Below, one piece after another: positions 63,696-64,000 of a stretch of 64,000 nucleotides of DNA. The position numbers were made by a program, and so were the translations under genes. Position 1 is the first letter of the stretch; the number at the start of each line of letters is the position of its first letter. The notes beneath the pieces were generated by a model. That model had not been told where the DNA came from. It searched no databases and saw nothing but the letters and a program-made list of their open reading frames with translations. Source of the DNA: Parabacteroides massiliensis (GTDB taxonomy: Bacteria > Bacteroidota > Bacteroidia > Bacteroidales > Tannerellaceae); the NCBI RefSeq assembly GCF_900155425.1, contig NZ_LT700190.1, forward strand, positions 727,386 through 791,385, read 5' to 3'.

Positions 63696-64000
63696 ATGAA
63701 AAAGATTAGAGCAGCCATTGTTGGATATGGCAATATTGGAAAGTACGTGTTGGAGGCATTGGAAGTGGCTCCAGATTTTGAGGTTGCAGGTGTTGTGCGT
63801 CGAAATCCGAATGATGTTCCGGATGAATTGAAAAGATATACCGTCACTGATAGCATCACGAAGTTGGACAAAGTCGATGTGGCTATTCTGGCGACTCCGA
63901 CCCGTAGCGTAGAGACTTATGCCAAAGAAATACTTTCTTTAGGTATCAATACGGTGGATAGTTTCGATATCCACGGAAATATTGTCGATTTGCGCCGTTC
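63696..64000 (+). CDS. ddh: Diaminopimelate dehydrogenase, N-terminal part
   Basis: The first 101 codons, running off the window. The N-terminus KIRAAIVGYGNIGKYVLEAL is the NADPH-binding Rossmann loop (GxGxxG form), then GVVRRNPNDVP, VAILATPTRSVETYA and TVDSFDIHGNIVDLRR, which match meso-diaminopimelate dehydrogenases of Bacteroidota. The enzyme makes meso-DAP for lysine and peptidoglycan in one step from tetrahydrodipicolinate. It has its own promoter and is core chromosome to the right of the island. Confidence 0.88.
   Translation, partial: MKKIRAAIVGYGNIGKYVLEALEVAPDFEVAGVVRRNPNDVPDELKRYTVTDSITKLDKVDVAILATPTRSVETYAKEILSLGINTVDSFDIHGNIVDLRR

Overview
The window is chromosomal DNA from a gut Bacteroidales bacterium, most likely Parabacteroides or a close relative. 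The evidence is the SusC/SusD pair under an ECF sigma/FecR switch, Bacteroidota -7 boxes (TAnnTTTG), many lipoproteins, the order rpsT - tRNA-Glu - gyrB, and a diaminopimelate dehydrogenase. The genus is inferred; the phylum is clear.

Layout. 1-13.6 kb, minus strand: a polysaccharide utilisation locus read from right to left as ECF sigma factor, FecR anti-sigma, SusC, SusD, a large DUF5107-TPR protein, a relic C-terminus of a second SusD, and a GH2 enzyme. A foldback repeat lies between the relic and the GH2 gene. 14.1-21.8 kb, plus strand: a small XRE regulator, a broken DUF2971 gene and a type I restriction-modification operon (hsdM, a DUF1016/PDDEXK nuclease gene, hsdS, hsdR). 21.8-22.6 kb: fossil pieces of a SusD gene and a GH2 gene directly abut hsdR. 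22.6-28.3 kb: intact GH20, GH2 and GH16 enzymes. 28.4-42.9 kb: mostly housekeeping genes (sufS, vanZ-like, a ParE-type toxin/antitoxin pair, rnhB, sufE, an M28 peptidase, a GATase-M19 dipeptidase fusion, gyrB, rpsT, two identical tRNA-Glu, recO, tRNA-Arg) with some surface lipoproteins.

43.3-63.6 kb is the most unusual part. A histidine kinase gene faces a 50-residue peptide gene with a double-glycine leader. The peptide gene is too short for ordinary gene calling. It is followed by an S74 tail-fibre-type protein with a T9SS-like C-terminus, a small secreted protein, and a 1986-residue SpvB/FG-GAP/YD-repeat Rhs protein whose C-terminal tip has an HExxH motif. Next come a candidate immunity lipoprotein and a second, promoterless Rhs module. 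That module shares about 1 kb of nearly identical core DNA but has a different HExxH tip. A tandem, AT-rich array follows: five diverged paralogues of one unrecognised family, three copies of a small membrane-protein gene, and several broken pieces. The only response regulator in the window lies 15 kb from the kinase, inside this region, and a decayed copy of part of its gene sits at the right edge. I read this as a polymorphic-toxin/immunity island, possibly under peptide and two-component control, that grows by cassette duplication and decays by deletion. All functional roles in the island are inferred.

The window ends inside ddh, which has a good -33/-7 promoter.
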